Shown one piece after another: positions 54,573 to 62,683 of a stretch of DNA of 64,000 bases; position 1 is the stretch's first letter, and every line of letters begins with the position of its first letter. A program made the translations under genes and the position numbers. Origin of the DNA: Salinarimonas sp052380005 (GTDB taxonomy: Bacteria > Pseudomonadota > Alphaproteobacteria > Rhizobiales > Beijerinckiaceae); assembly GCA_052380005.1 (NCBI GenBank), contig JBQTCJ010000002.1, one strand, 5' to 3'. The notes beneath the pieces are model-generated. The model worked only from the letters and a program-made list of their open reading frames with translations. It ran no database searches and had not been told where the DNA came from.

Positions 54573-55976
54573 ATGCCGCCTCCAATGACCTCTTCGCGGT
54601 GTGGTTTCAAGCCCCGGGTCCGACGGCGACGCCGCGGGGCGGGAGGGGGCGCCGAAACCCCGAAGACTGCCGATCTTCCGGTCCGCGCCGCGGCGCCGGT
54701 CGACTACGTCCGCACCTGCCCGAACGCCCCGATCGGCGGCACGGGCTTCTTCGTGGTCCCCGGCACGGAGACCTGCCTGCAGATCTCCGGCTACGTCCGG
54801 ACCGAGTATCGCTTCGCGGAGTACGTCGATGGCGACCCCGATGCCGAGCAGGATGCGATCGACTTCTTCGCGCGCGGCTCGATCGCGTTCGACGCCCGCA
54901 CCCTGACGGAGTTCGGCACGCTGCGCTCGTTCATCCGCATCAACGCCGACCGAGCCGACGACGCGGCCGACGAGGGTCGCGCGGTTCTCGACCAGGGCTT
55001 CATCCAGTTCGCTGGCCTGACGGCGGGTCGCATCACGTCGTTCTTCTCGTTCTTCGGCGGCAATCTGCTGTCCGTGTCCGAGGGTCTCTCGGATCCGTCC
55101 GTGGAACTCCTGGCCTACACCGCAACGTTCGGCCCCGGTTTCTCGGCGACGATCTCGGTCGAGGATGGCAAGTACCGGCGTACTGGGCTCGACGAACGGG
55201 ACGGCGGGACGACCATCCCTGAGGACACCGATCTGCCGGGCATCGGGACGCTGACGGGCGACGCGACGTACGGCGCTACGGCCGCGGATCGCTTCGTGTA
55301 CGGTGGTCAGGAACTCCCCGACCTCGTCGCCAACCTCAACGTCGCTCAGGCGTGGGGTTCGGCCCAGGTCATGGGTGCCCTTCACCAGATCCGTCACGAC
55401 AACAGCGACAACTTCGTCGGTGTCGACGACGAGCTCGGCTGGGCGATCGGCGCGGGCATCAACGTGAACCTGCCCATGATCGCCGCCGGTGACGCCCTCT
55501 GGGTCCAGGCGGTCTACGCCGACGGTGCCATCAACTACGCCGATCCGGTGGACACCGTGGCGGAGTTCGAGGTCGGCACCAGCGACGCCTACCTCAATGC
55601 GGCAGGCACCGGGCTGGTCACGACCGAGGCGTGGTCCATCGCTGCGGCGTTCCGTCACTACTGGACGCCGACCGTCTGGTCGGACCTCCAGGGCGCGTAT
55701 GGCGAGGTCGACGTGCCGACGGGCGCGCGCGAGGCCGTCGCGGTGGGCGCCACGGCCGAGAGCGAGGACTTCTTCGGCTACAGCTGGTGGCAGGTCGGCA
55801 CGCGGCTGAACTGGCGCCCGGTGGCGGGGCTCACGTTCGCCGCTGATGTCGCTTACACGCAGATCGACGCCGATCGTCGTGTCCAGGTTCAGCGCGACGG
55901 TGCCGACGTGGCTGGCGTGTTCACCGACGACGGTTCCCGCTGGGCCGGCCGTCTGCGCATCCAGCGCGACTTCTGA
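54573..55976 (+). CDS. Porin 2: intact mature porin body lacking a signal peptide (silent copy?)
   Basis: The frame is open for 467 codons and from residue 33 encodes a full mature porin (ADLPVRAAAPVDYV to a C-terminal RIQRDF). It is closely similar to porin 1, with an internal block GFIQFAGLTAGRITSFFSFF identical in both. It also has an extra ~24-residue loop around GTTIPEDTDLPGIGTLTGD. The 32 residues before ADLPVR are Arg/Pro/Gly-rich with no hydrophobic stretch, and no ribosome binding site precedes the ATG. As it stands it should not be exported. Homology begins abruptly at 54667, exactly at the signal cleavage site. An open frame of this length with no frameshift or stop argues against long decay. 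It could be a silent cassette, a recent duplicate that lost its 5' end, or half of an inversion switch. Confidence 0.85.
   Translation: MPPPMTSSRCGFKPRVRRRRRGAGGGAETPKTADLPVRAAAPVDYVRTCPNAPIGGTGFFVVPGTETCLQISGYVRTEYRFAEYVDGDPDAEQDAIDFFARGSIAFDARTLTEFGTLRSFIRINADRADDAADEGRAVLDQGFIQFAGLTAGRITSFFSFFGGNLLSVSEGLSDPSVELLAYTATFGPGFSATISVEDGKYRRTGLDERDGGTTIPEDTDLPGIGTLTGDATYGATAADRFVYGGQELPDLVANLNVAQAWGSAQVMGALHQIRHDNSDNFVGVDDELGWAIGAGINVNLPMIAAGDALWVQAVYADGAINYADPVDTVAEFEVGTSDAYLNAAGTGLVTTEAWSIAAAFRHYWTPTVWSDLQGAYGEVDVPTGAREAVAVGATAESEDFFGYSWWQVGTRLNWRPVAGLTFAADVAYTQIDADRRVQVQRDGADVAGVFTDDGSRWAGRLRIQRDF
54667..54754 (+). repeat. 88-bp inverted repeat, porin 2 copy
   Basis: This block is identical over 88 bp to the reverse complement of 51896-51983. 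The two copies face each other about 2.7 kb apart and flank the porin 1 signal peptide and promoter, mucR and folD. Further near-identical stretches follow within the two porin bodies, such as 35- and 38-bp perfect blocks around the FIQFAGL segment. Confidence 0.9.
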
Positions 55977-55996
55977 TCCGTCCCCTCGGATCTCCC

Positions 55997-56030
55997 GAAG
56001 CCCCGGCCTCGCGCCGGGGCTTCTCCCGTT
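55997..56030 (+). terminator. Terminator of porin 2
   Basis: GAAGCCCCGGC-CTCGC-GCCGGGGCTTC is a perfect 11-bp stem followed by TCCCGTTTC. It lies 20 bp after the stop. Porin 1 has an equivalent stem at the same distance, and the two genes share TGATCCGTCCC just past their last codon. Confidence 0.8.
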
Positions 56031-56060
56031 TCAGCCTCGACCGCGGAAACCGGCTCCCCT

Positions 56061-57041
56061 TCACCCCCGCCGCTTCCCCACCTTGCGCATCTCCTCGTGG
56101 AGATCGTCCGTCCGCAGATGCCCGTACCGCGCGCTCATCTGCAGCGTGCGATGTCCCAGCACGCGGCTGAGCTTGTAGAGGTCCCCGCCGGACTGGACCC
56201 ACCACGATGCGAACGTGTGGCGCAGGTCGTGGAAGCGGAAGTCGGCGATGGCCGCGCGCGCGCAGGCGGCGCGAAAGCCCTTCTTGTTGCACAGGATCCG
56301 CGTGCCGTCCGGCTTGCAGAACAGGAAGCGCGAGCGCGGCCGCCCCGGTTTCGCGATCAGGTCGGAGATCGTCGCGATCGCCACGTCCGAGAGCGGGACC
56401 CGACGCGGGGAGTTCGTCTTCGTTTCCTGCAAATGGATCTCGCGGCGGGAGAGGTCGATCGCGTCGATCGTCAGCGAGAGCAGCTCCTCCTTGCGCATCC
56501 TCGTCTCCACCGCCAGCACGAGCTGCGGCTTGAGCGTCTCGGACGCCGCCGCGTGCAAACGCTCGAACTCGCGCCGCGTCAGGAATCGCGTGCGTGGCGG
56601 CGCCTCCTTGAGGAACTTCTTGCTCAGCGCGGTGATCGGGTTCGCCTCGAGCCAGCCCCACGAGATCGCCATCGAGCAGACCGTGCCGAGGAAGGCGATG
56701 TCGCGGCGGATCGTCGTGTCGCTGACACCTCGATCCTTGCGGCGCGAGACGAAGAGCGCGAGCGTCGACCGGTCGATCTCGTCGAGGCGCAGGAGCGGGA
56801 AAGCCGAGAGCCAGTTCTTCGCGTTCGATCGATAGGTCCGCCGCGTGCCCTTCTTCACCGTCGCTTCGCGAAAGAAGCGCTCTATCGCCTCGGCAAGGGA
56901 TCTCGCCTGATTACGCGATACCCTGGAAAGACGACCGTTCTTGAGCTGAGACGCCGCAAAAGCAGAAGGGTTCGACGTTTTCAGATTCAACCGTAGACCA
57001 GACGATCTCTTGATATTCATTTTTGATGCCGAAACGAACAT
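56061..57041 (-). CDS. Tyrosine recombinase (phage-integrase family)
   Basis: This 326-aa site-specific recombinase has an N-terminal SAM-like core-binding domain (SLAEAIERFFREATVKKGTRRTYRSN, about residues 48-73). The catalytic domain carries the full R-K-HxxR-H-Y set: Arg183 in TRMRKEEL, Lys208 in ETKTN, His271-xx-Arg274 in FHDLRHTFASW, His297 in LGHRT and Tyr306 in SARYGHL. All catalytic residues are present, so it should be active. ATG 57041 is chosen because CAGGAC lies 7 nt upstream; the frame is open to 57140. It ends 85 bp from the porin 2 stop. Upstream DNA is AT-richer than the genome, suggesting acquisition. Confidence 0.92.
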   Translation of the reverse strand: MFVSASKMNIKRSSGLRLNLKTSNPSAFAASQLKNGRLSRVSRNQARSLAEAIERFFREATVKKGTRRTYRSNAKNWLSAFPLLRLDEIDRSTLALFVSRRKDRGVSDTTIRRDIAFLGTVCSMAISWGWLEANPITALSKKFLKEAPPRTRFLTRREFERLHAAASETLKPQLVLAVETRMRKEELLSLTIDAIDLSRREIHLQETKTNSPRRVPLSDVAIATISDLIAKPGRPRSRFLFCKPDGTRILCNKKGFRAACARAAIADFRFHDLRHTFASWWVQSGGDLYKLSRVLGHRTLQMSARYGHLRTDDLHEEMRKVGKRRG

Positions 57042-57651
57042 TTTTGCGTCCTGATCACGCGCCTGGCGATCTCGAATACTATCTCTCCAATGATCACACT
57101 TCGAGCATGACGGAACGCTGCGGCCGGCCGGCGGCCCCACAATTCGTTCGCGCCTACAGCGAGCTAATCGCCGTCGGTCACCGTAGGCAAGTGGAGGATA
57201 TACGCGCGGAGCGTGCGTGATTTATGCCCGCCGCGCCTGCGGCGACGCTGCCGGTTCTACGCTGCCTCGCGGCAGTGGCGACAATTTATATAAGAGATTC
57301 GCTATCAAAGATTGATTTCACCATAAGTGTAAGCAAAGAGGAACGTCTGTTGATGACCCCGTCCGCGACGTTCTGTCGCGTCAATAACCTCCGGGCCTAC
57401 ACGTGCGAGCCGTCCAAGTGCATCGCGTCCGACATTTAGGCCTCGCGTCGGGGCCCATGGCGATCGGGCGCGAGGCGCATTCGTGCGACAGCATGCGAGC
57501 GCGCGCCTGCCGCAGGGGAGCCGCGTCGAGCGACCGCCTCGCGCCGTGCCGTCCCAGCGCACGCGAGTTTTCCTTCCGCCGCCGGGCGTGTATTGCGGGT
57601 GGGCCCGTCTTCGGCGCGGGCGGTCGGATCGAGCCAGGAAGGAAACGGCGG
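57042..57651. other. AT-rich intergenic stretch between recombinase and MarR gene
   Basis: About 610 bp without a gene I can support. The part 57270-57350 (ATTTATATAAGAGATTCG and beyond) is far more AT-rich than anything else in the window and could hold the recombinase promoter or an attachment region. I saw no tRNA and no obvious direct repeats marking an integrated element. A 71-codon frame at 57224-57439 has no ribosome binding site or domain. Confidence 0.5.
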
Positions 57652-58173
57652 ATGCCAGCGCGCGCGAGGAAGACGCCGGCCCAGATTGGCGCGGCCTCCG
57701 CCGACGTGGCCTCCGCGCCCGCAGCCGAGGCGCAGGACGCGCCGGCGAAGCCTCCGCGCAAGCGTCCCTACGTGCTCGACGCCCAGATCGGCTTCCTCAT
57801 CCGCAAGGCCCACCAGCGCCACCTGAGCATCTTCGCCGCGCACATGCCCGAGAGCCTCACCGCGCAGCAATTCGCGGTGATGGCCAAGCTCAACGAGGTC
57901 GGCCCCGCCTCGCAGAACTCGCTCGGGCGCCAGACCGCGATGGACAACTCCACCATCAACGGCGTCGTCGTGCGGCTCGTCGAGCGCGGCCTCGTCGAGA
58001 AGGTGCCCGCGCCCGAGGACCGGCGCATGCACCTCGTCCAACTCACGGCGGAGGGCCGGCGCACGATCGGCCGCGTGCTTCCCATGGCGAGCGAGATCAC
58101 GCGCATGACGCTGGCGCCGCTCTCGCGCACGGAGCAGGCGACGCTGGTGCGGCTGCTCAAGCGGCTGGGCTGA
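57652..58173 (+). CDS. MarR family transcriptional regulator
   Basis: This 173-aa regulator starts with a ~35-residue Ala/Pro-rich tail, then a winged-helix fold: IGFLIRKAHQRHLSIFAAHM, LTAQQFAVMAKLNEVG, NSLGRQTAMDNSTINGVVVRLVERGLVEK, and the wing PAPEDRRMHLVQLTAEG. AGGAAGGAAA precedes the ATG at 57652. It faces the TRAP/hydroxynicotinate-like operon convergently (24-bp gap). Relatives of this type often govern aromatic or heterocycle catabolism, so control of that operon is plausible but not shown. Confidence 0.9.
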   Translation: MPARARKTPAQIGAASADVASAPAAEAQDAPAKPPRKRPYVLDAQIGFLIRKAHQRHLSIFAAHMPESLTAQQFAVMAKLNEVGPASQNSLGRQTAMDNSTINGVVVRLVERGLVEKVPAPEDRRMHLVQLTAEGRRTIGRVLPMASEITRMTLAPLSRTEQATLVRLLKRLG

Positions 58174-58197
58174 GACGGCTGCGGGCGACGGGCACGC

Positions 58198-59457
58198 TCA
58201 GAGCAACGCCAGCGACAGCCACGGGAACAGCGCCAGCAGCACGAGCGCAACGCAGCTCACCAGGAAGAACGGGATCGTCACGGCGAAGACGCGCATCGCG
58301 CTCACGCCCGAGACGCTCGCCGCCACGTAGAGGCCGATGCCGACGGGGGGCGAGAGCAGGCCGAGGATCAGGTTGACCGAGACGAAGACGCCGAAATGCA
58401 GCGGGTCGATGCCGTAGACGCCCGTCGCGATCGGCAGGAGGATCGGCACCACCATGATCAGCCCGGGAATGCCGTCGATCACGGTTCCGACGAGGAGCAG
58501 CGCGACGAGAACCAGCAGCATGAAGGCGGTGGGCGTCGTGGCGATGTCCTGGATGTACGCGGCCGCCGTCTGCGGCACCTGGCCGAAGACCAGCACCCAG
58601 GAGAACACCCCCGCCGCCGCCACCAGGAAGAGCACGAGGGCGGTGTTGAGCCCCGTGCGCACCAGGATTTTCGGGAAGTCGGCGAAGCGCAGCTTTCGCG
58701 TGTAGACGAGCCCGATCAGCGTCGCCAGCACCGCGCCGATGGCGGCGCTCTCCGTGGGCGAGGCGACGCCGCCGACGATGGTGCCGACGATCACGCCGGG
58801 TATGGCGAGCATCGGCAGCGCCTCGAGCACGGCGCGCAGCCGCTCGCTCCAGGGCAGCGCCTCGCCGCGCGGATAGGCGTACTTGCGTCCCAGGAACGCG
58901 ATCGTGCCGAGGAAGAGGCCCGACAGCATCAGGCCGGGGATGATGCCCGCGACCAGCATGTCGCGCACCGCGACCTGCGCCAGGACGGCGTAGACCACGA
59001 AGACGATGGAAGGCGGGATGATCGGCCCGAGCAGGCCGCCGAAGGCGGTGATCCCGACCGCGAGGCCCTTGTCGTAGCCGGCTTTCGTCATCTCCGGCAC
59101 CATCACCTGGCTCATCATGGCGATCTGCGCCGTGGCCGAGCCGAGGATCGAGGCCACCAGCATGTTGGCGAGCAGGTTGACATAGGCGAGCCCGCCCTTC
59201 ACCGCGCCGATGAAGGCGGCGGCCAGCCGCACGAGCCGGGTGGTGATGCCCGCGGCGTTCATGATCTCGCCGATCAGGATGAAGAGCGGGATGGCGAGGA
59301 GCCCGAAATTGTCGAGGCTCTGGAACAGCTGCAGCGGATAGGAATCGAGCAGGACGGTGTTGCCCGAGCCGTAGATGAAGGCCACCGCCGACCAGCAGAG
59401 GACGAGGCCGATCGGCACGCCGAGGACGAGGAGGACGAGGAAGACGCCTGCGGTCAT
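58198..59457 (-). CDS. TRAP transporter large permease (DctM family), second system
   Basis: This 419-aa inner-membrane permease has about twelve hydrophobic segments. Blocks include LLAIPLFILIGEIMNAAGI near residues 53-71, GSATAQIAMMSQVMVPEM, GGLLGPIIPPSIVFVVY, GVASPTESAAIGA and LLSPPVGIGLYVA. It is the last gene of the operon and starts 8 bp after the small permease stop. The substrate is presumably the compound processed by the upstream enzymes. Confidence 0.93.
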   Translation of the reverse strand: MTAGVFLVLLVLGVPIGLVLCWSAVAFIYGSGNTVLLDSYPLQLFQSLDNFGLLAIPLFILIGEIMNAAGITTRLVRLAAAFIGAVKGGLAYVNLLANMLVASILGSATAQIAMMSQVMVPEMTKAGYDKGLAVGITAFGGLLGPIIPPSIVFVVYAVLAQVAVRDMLVAGIIPGLMLSGLFLGTIAFLGRKYAYPRGEALPWSERLRAVLEALPMLAIPGVIVGTIVGGVASPTESAAIGAVLATLIGLVYTRKLRFADFPKILVRTGLNTALVLFLVAAAGVFSWVLVFGQVPQTAAAYIQDIATTPTAFMLLVLVALLLVGTVIDGIPGLIMVVPILLPIATGVYGIDPLHFGVFVSVNLILGLLSPPVGIGLYVAASVSGVSAMRVFAVTIPFFLVSCVALVLLALFPWLSLALL

Positions 59458-59464
59458 GGTCTCT

Positions 59465-60046
59465 TCAACCTTCGCCGACGATCGCGTCCTCGCCGCCGAC
59501 GAGCGGCTCGACGAGGCCGAGCTCCTCCATCAGGTTCGTCGCGGCGTGGACGGTGGCGGTGAGCGCGAACCAGGGAACGATGAGGAAGAACGCCGCCTTG
59601 CGCAGGCCGAGCACCGGCGTCACCTCGGTGTAGATGAAGTTGAACGTCGCGCCCTCGAAGGCCGAGACGTCGAAGCCGACGGAGGCGAGGCGCGGCAGGT
59701 CGAACCAGCGCCAGCACGTCCACGTCAGGAAGAGGCCGAAGGCGAAGGCGACGATCGCGACGACGACGCGCAAGGCGCGCGCCATACCCGGCGAGACCAC
59801 CTCCTGGAGGAGGTTCACCGACGGGTCGCTGCGCGCCCGCAGCATCAGCGAGGCGCCGACGAAGCCCGTCATGATCATCATGTAGACGGCGATCTCGTCC
59901 GCCCAGGCGAGGATGACCCCGCCGAGGCGCAGGCCCACGTTCACGGAGACGAGGAGCGCCATGCCCGCGACGAGGCAGATCAGGAAGACCCTGTCGATGC
60001 GCGCCAGGAGATCCGACAGGCGGCGCAGTGCGGTCGCGATCGGCAC
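59465..60046 (-). CDS. TRAP transporter small permease (DctQ family), second system
   Basis: This 193-aa protein has four hydrophobic segments (LIDRVFLICLVAGMALLVSVNVGLR-type first span, then WADEIAVYMMIMTGFVGASLMLR). It starts with GTG at 60046, well supported by AGGAGGAG 6 nt upstream. It joins the DctM-like subunit. A 12-bp-arm hairpin separates it from the binding-protein gene. Confidence 0.88.
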   Translation of the reverse strand: MPIATALRRLSDLLARIDRVFLICLVAGMALLVSVNVGLRLGGVILAWADEIAVYMMIMTGFVGASLMLRARSDPSVNLLQEVVSPGMARALRVVVAIVAFAFGLFLTWTCWRWFDLPRLASVGFDVSAFEGATFNFIYTEVTPVLGLRKAAFFLIVPWFALTATVHAATNLMEELGLVEPLVGGEDAIVGEG

Positions 60047-60074
60047 GGGGCGCTCCTCCTCGGCTCCATCGGGG

Positions 60075-60102
60075 CGATCGCCCGCCGCGGGGCGGGCGAT
60101 CG
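60075..60102 (-). promoter_or_regulatory. Strong stem-loop between binding-protein and permease genes
   Basis: CGATCGCCCGCC-GCGG-GGCGGGCGATCG has perfect 12-bp arms and no U-run. It sits immediately after the dctP-like stop. It probably stabilises the receptor mRNA or reduces readthrough, giving excess receptor over permease. Confidence 0.6.
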
Positions 60103-60116
60103 GGCGGGATCGCGGC

Positions 60117-61118
60117 TCAGAGGCCGGCGGCGAGCTCGCGCAGGGTCGCGACGTAGGGCGTCTGCTCGGCCCACATCGTGTCCCAGCGCGCGACGACGTC
60201 GCCGAAGAACTCCGGCCCGACGTCCTCGACGACGGTCAGCCCGTCGACCGCCTTCAGGCGCTCGAGCTTGCCCGCTTCCTCGGCGACGAAGCGATCGATG
60301 ATCGCGTCGCAATGCGTCTGCACCGCCTCGCGCACGATCGCCTGGTCCTCCGCCGGAAGGCCGGCCCAGACGCGGCCGGAGACCAGCGCCACCATGCCGA
60401 ACATGTGGTGGTTCGTCACCATCATGGTGGGGGCGTGCTCGTAGTAGCGGAAGTTGATGATCGACTCGAAGTCCATGTCGATCGCGTCGATCTGGCCGTT
60501 GGCGAGCGCGTCGTAGACCTGGGTGAGCGGCATCGGCGCGGGCGCGGCGCCGAGCATCTCGAAGAAGGTGCGGATCGCGGGCGCGGGCGTGATGCGGAAG
60601 CGCTTGCCGGAGAGGTCCCCGACGCTCTCGATCGGCTCGCGGGTCATCAGCTGGCGCATGCCGGTCATGGCGAAGCAGGGCCCGACCGTGCCGGTGGCGG
60701 CGGGGAGCTTCTCGAGCATCTCCTTCGCCGGCTCGCTGCGCAGGATCGCGGCCGCGTCCGCGATGTCGTCGACGAGGAAGGGCGCGTGCAGCGCGGCGAT
60801 GTCCGGCACGCGGGTCGTCACCTCGGCCGTCGTCAGGAAGGCCATGTCGAGCGCGCCGGTCTGGAGCTGCTGGAGCATGGTCGATTCGTTGCCGAGCTGG
60901 CCCGACGGGAAGACGACGACCGAGAAGCGCCCGTCCGAGAGCTCGGACAGCGTCTCGCTCATGGCGGCGGCTTCCTGGTTCCAGACGTGCGCCGGCGGGG
61001 TGATCATGCCGATGCGGAATTCGCGCGCGTCCTGCGCCTGCGCGCCGCCGGCGAGGCCGACCGTCGCCGAGCCGACTGCTGCGACGACGGCGAGCGCCGT
61101 GCTGGTGAGATGCTTCAT
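60117..61118 (-). CDS. TRAP transporter substrate-binding protein (DctP family), second system
   Basis: This 333-aa periplasmic receptor has a signal peptide (LTSTALAVVAAVGSATVGLAG, cut after AQA). DctP blocks include FSVVVFPSGQLGNESTMLQQLQTG and LSGKRFRITPAPAIRTFFEMLGA, with Arg in the usual carboxylate-binding strand. A carboxylated ligand is likely, consistent with a nicotinate-like or other heterocyclic acid but not proof of it. It follows the DUF1185 gene by 93 bp. Confidence 0.92.
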   Translation of the reverse strand: MKHLTSTALAVVAAVGSATVGLAGGAQAQDAREFRIGMITPPAHVWNQEAAAMSETLSELSDGRFSVVVFPSGQLGNESTMLQQLQTGALDMAFLTTAEVTTRVPDIAALHAPFLVDDIADAAAILRSEPAKEMLEKLPAATGTVGPCFAMTGMRQLMTREPIESVGDLSGKRFRITPAPAIRTFFEMLGAAPAPMPLTQVYDALANGQIDAIDMDFESIINFRYYEHAPTMMVTNHHMFGMVALVSGRVWAGLPAEDQAIVREAVQTHCDAIIDRFVAEEAGKLERLKAVDGLTVVEDVGPEFFGDVVARWDTMWAEQTPYVATLRELAAGL

Positions 61119-61211
61119 GGTTCTCGTGCTCCCGTTCTCGTCTCGATCCCGCGGGTTCCGTCGCGGGCTTCCCCTCTGCCGACGCGCCGTCTTCTCGAGC
61201 GGCGTCGTCGA

Positions 61212-61796
61212 TCAGCGTTGGCCGTCGCGTACCGTGATGCCCTCGGGCGTCAGCCCGCCGATGCGGGCGTGGACGCGCCCGCCGGTCGTCATCACCAGCA
61301 CGTAGGCGAGCTCGTCCGGACGCGGCGCGTCCGGGACGCCGACCTCCATCGCGTCGAAATGCGAGCGCACGTAGGAGGCGTCGACATGGGTGATCGGCAC
61401 GTCGAGGCGTGCGCCGGCGGCGCCGACCTTCTTCGTCGAGGGCACGATGGCGAGCGCGCCGCCGAGCGCCTCGCGCATGGCGTAGCCGCCCGGCACGTGC
61501 CAGAGCGCGCCGTGCTCGATCTCGCCCGCGACGCCGACGATGGCGCCCTTGCCGTAGCCCTGGATCGCCTTCGGATCGCCGCCGAGCGCATCGATCAGCT
61601 TGTTCGCCATGGCGACGCCGAGCGGCTTCAGGTCGTCCATGAAGCCCGCGATGTCGGGCGCATAGCCGCCGGCGAAGGGGTTCGCGATCACGGTGAGGAT
61701 CGCGCCCTTCCTCTGCGGCTCGGCAGCGGGCGGGCCGCCCTCGTGCCGGATCTCCTCGATGATCAGGACGTCCTTGCGGACGGCGATCTCGGCCAT
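61212..61796 (-). CDS. DUF1185 'amino acid synthesis' family protein
   Basis: This 194-aa protein is recognised as the DUF1185 family (annotated amino acid synthesis family, no proven activity). Characteristic blocks are ILTVIANPFAGGY, DLKPLGVAMANKLIDALGG, GYGKGAIVGVAGEIEHGALWHVPGG, a conserved lysine stretch PSTKKVG and THVDASYVRSHFD. The start has AGGGGGATG upstream. It overlaps the preceding gene by 34 bp in a different frame, indicating tight coupling. It probably acts on the compound imported by the TRAP system. Confidence 0.8.
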   Translation of the reverse strand: MAEIAVRKDVLIIEEIRHEGGPPAAEPQRKGAILTVIANPFAGGYAPDIAGFMDDLKPLGVAMANKLIDALGGDPKAIQGYGKGAIVGVAGEIEHGALWHVPGGYAMREALGGALAIVPSTKKVGAAGARLDVPITHVDASYVRSHFDAMEVGVPDAPRPDELAYVLVMTTGGRVHARIGGLTPEGITVRDGQR

Positions 61797-62683
61797 GGCG
61801 GCATCCCCCTGTGCGTCTTCTCGTTCTCGATCCGCCGGAGCGGCGGGTCACCCACCGCGCGCGCGACGCCGCCCAGCACGACGAGCGCGCCCGTGATCAG
61901 CCCCGCCGCGACGTAGTCATCGGCCATTCGTTCGCCCGCGTCGAGGGCCGATTCGATCTCTTTCGCGGACAAAGGTCCCACGCCGACGGTGACGAGCCGC
62001 TCGCCGAGGTCGGAATCCGGCGACGAGGCCGCCGCCGGCGCGCGCCGCACGGCCGGGTGCCCGGGCAGGTCGACGGCGTTGGCTATGAGCGTCGCGGCGA
62101 CGTCCGCGATCGCCGCGCAGCTCGCGAGGGCCGTCACGCTGTCGGCGATGCCGAGCGAGTGGCTGCGCCCGTGCCGGCCGCTCGTCGCGATGCCGCGTAC
62201 GGGCGACGAGGCCGCGATCACGAGGTCGCCCGGGCTCTGCGGCGCGGCCGGGTCGACGGCGATGCGCGCCGTGAGCGGCTCGGCTTCGGGCGCGACGTGG
62301 AGTGCGATGTCGCCGCCGTCGTTGACATAGGCGCGCGCGATCGCCGGGTCCGTGGTCATCGCCGCGAGCACCGTCTGCGCGACCGCGCCGGCGACGCCCG
62401 CCATCGGCGTGACGAAGGCCGGGCGGAAGCGCGACGCCGCCGCCCACATGATCCGGGCCGTCTCGCCGCGGACGGGTGAGCCACCCGCCGCGACCGGCCG
62501 GCGCAGCACGGCCAGCTCGGCGGCGAGCTCCTCGAGCACCGTCTCGAAGCGCGCGACCGCGCGGGCGTAGGCCTCCGCCACCGCGTCGTCCGGCCCGAAC
62601 GCTTCCGCGACGATGTCGATCGGCCCGTGATGCAGGTGCAGGCGCCGCCCGTCCGGCAGGATGCGGTGAGCGGCGCGCTGCAT
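61763..62683 (-). CDS. UPF0280 family protein (ApbE-like fold)
   Basis: This 306-aa protein matches the UPF0280 family, related in fold to the flavin transferase ApbE. It starts RRLHLHHGPIDIVAEAFG, followed by MAGVAGAVAQTVL, YVNDGGDIALHVA, and SPVRGIATSGRHGRSHSLGIADSVTALA, where ApbE-like proteins bind flavin nucleotide and metal. Function is unproven. A role in flavinylating or processing the neighbouring reductase is a reasonable guess. Its ATG overlaps the reductase-like gene's stop (TGATG). Confidence 0.82.
   Translation of the reverse strand: MQRAAHRILPDGRRLHLHHGPIDIVAEAFGPDDAVAEAYARAVARFETVLEELAAELAVLRRPVAAGGSPVRGETARIMWAAASRFRPAFVTPMAGVAGAVAQTVLAAMTTDPAIARAYVNDGGDIALHVAPEAEPLTARIAVDPAAPQSPGDLVIAASSPVRGIATSGRHGRSHSLGIADSVTALASCAAIADVAATLIANAVDLPGHPAVRRAPAAASSPDSDLGERLVTVGVGPLSAKEIESALDAGERMADDYVAAGLITGALVVLGGVARAVGDPPLRRIENEKTHRGMPPWPRSPSARTS

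Noticed and set aside
54542..54666. GTG frame just upstream of porin 2 as a signal-peptide source
   Set aside because: It is in a different frame from the porin body and its residues are not a signal peptide. A frameshift near 54600 would be needed and even then no hydrophobic core exists.
57224..57439. 71-codon frame in the AT-rich stretch
   Set aside because: No ribosome binding site, no domain, and composition changes abruptly inside it.
56061..57651. Integrated prophage or genomic island bounded by attachment sites
   Set aside because: No tRNA gene, direct repeats or phage/conjugation genes were found on either side; only the recombinase and a short AT-rich stretch are present.
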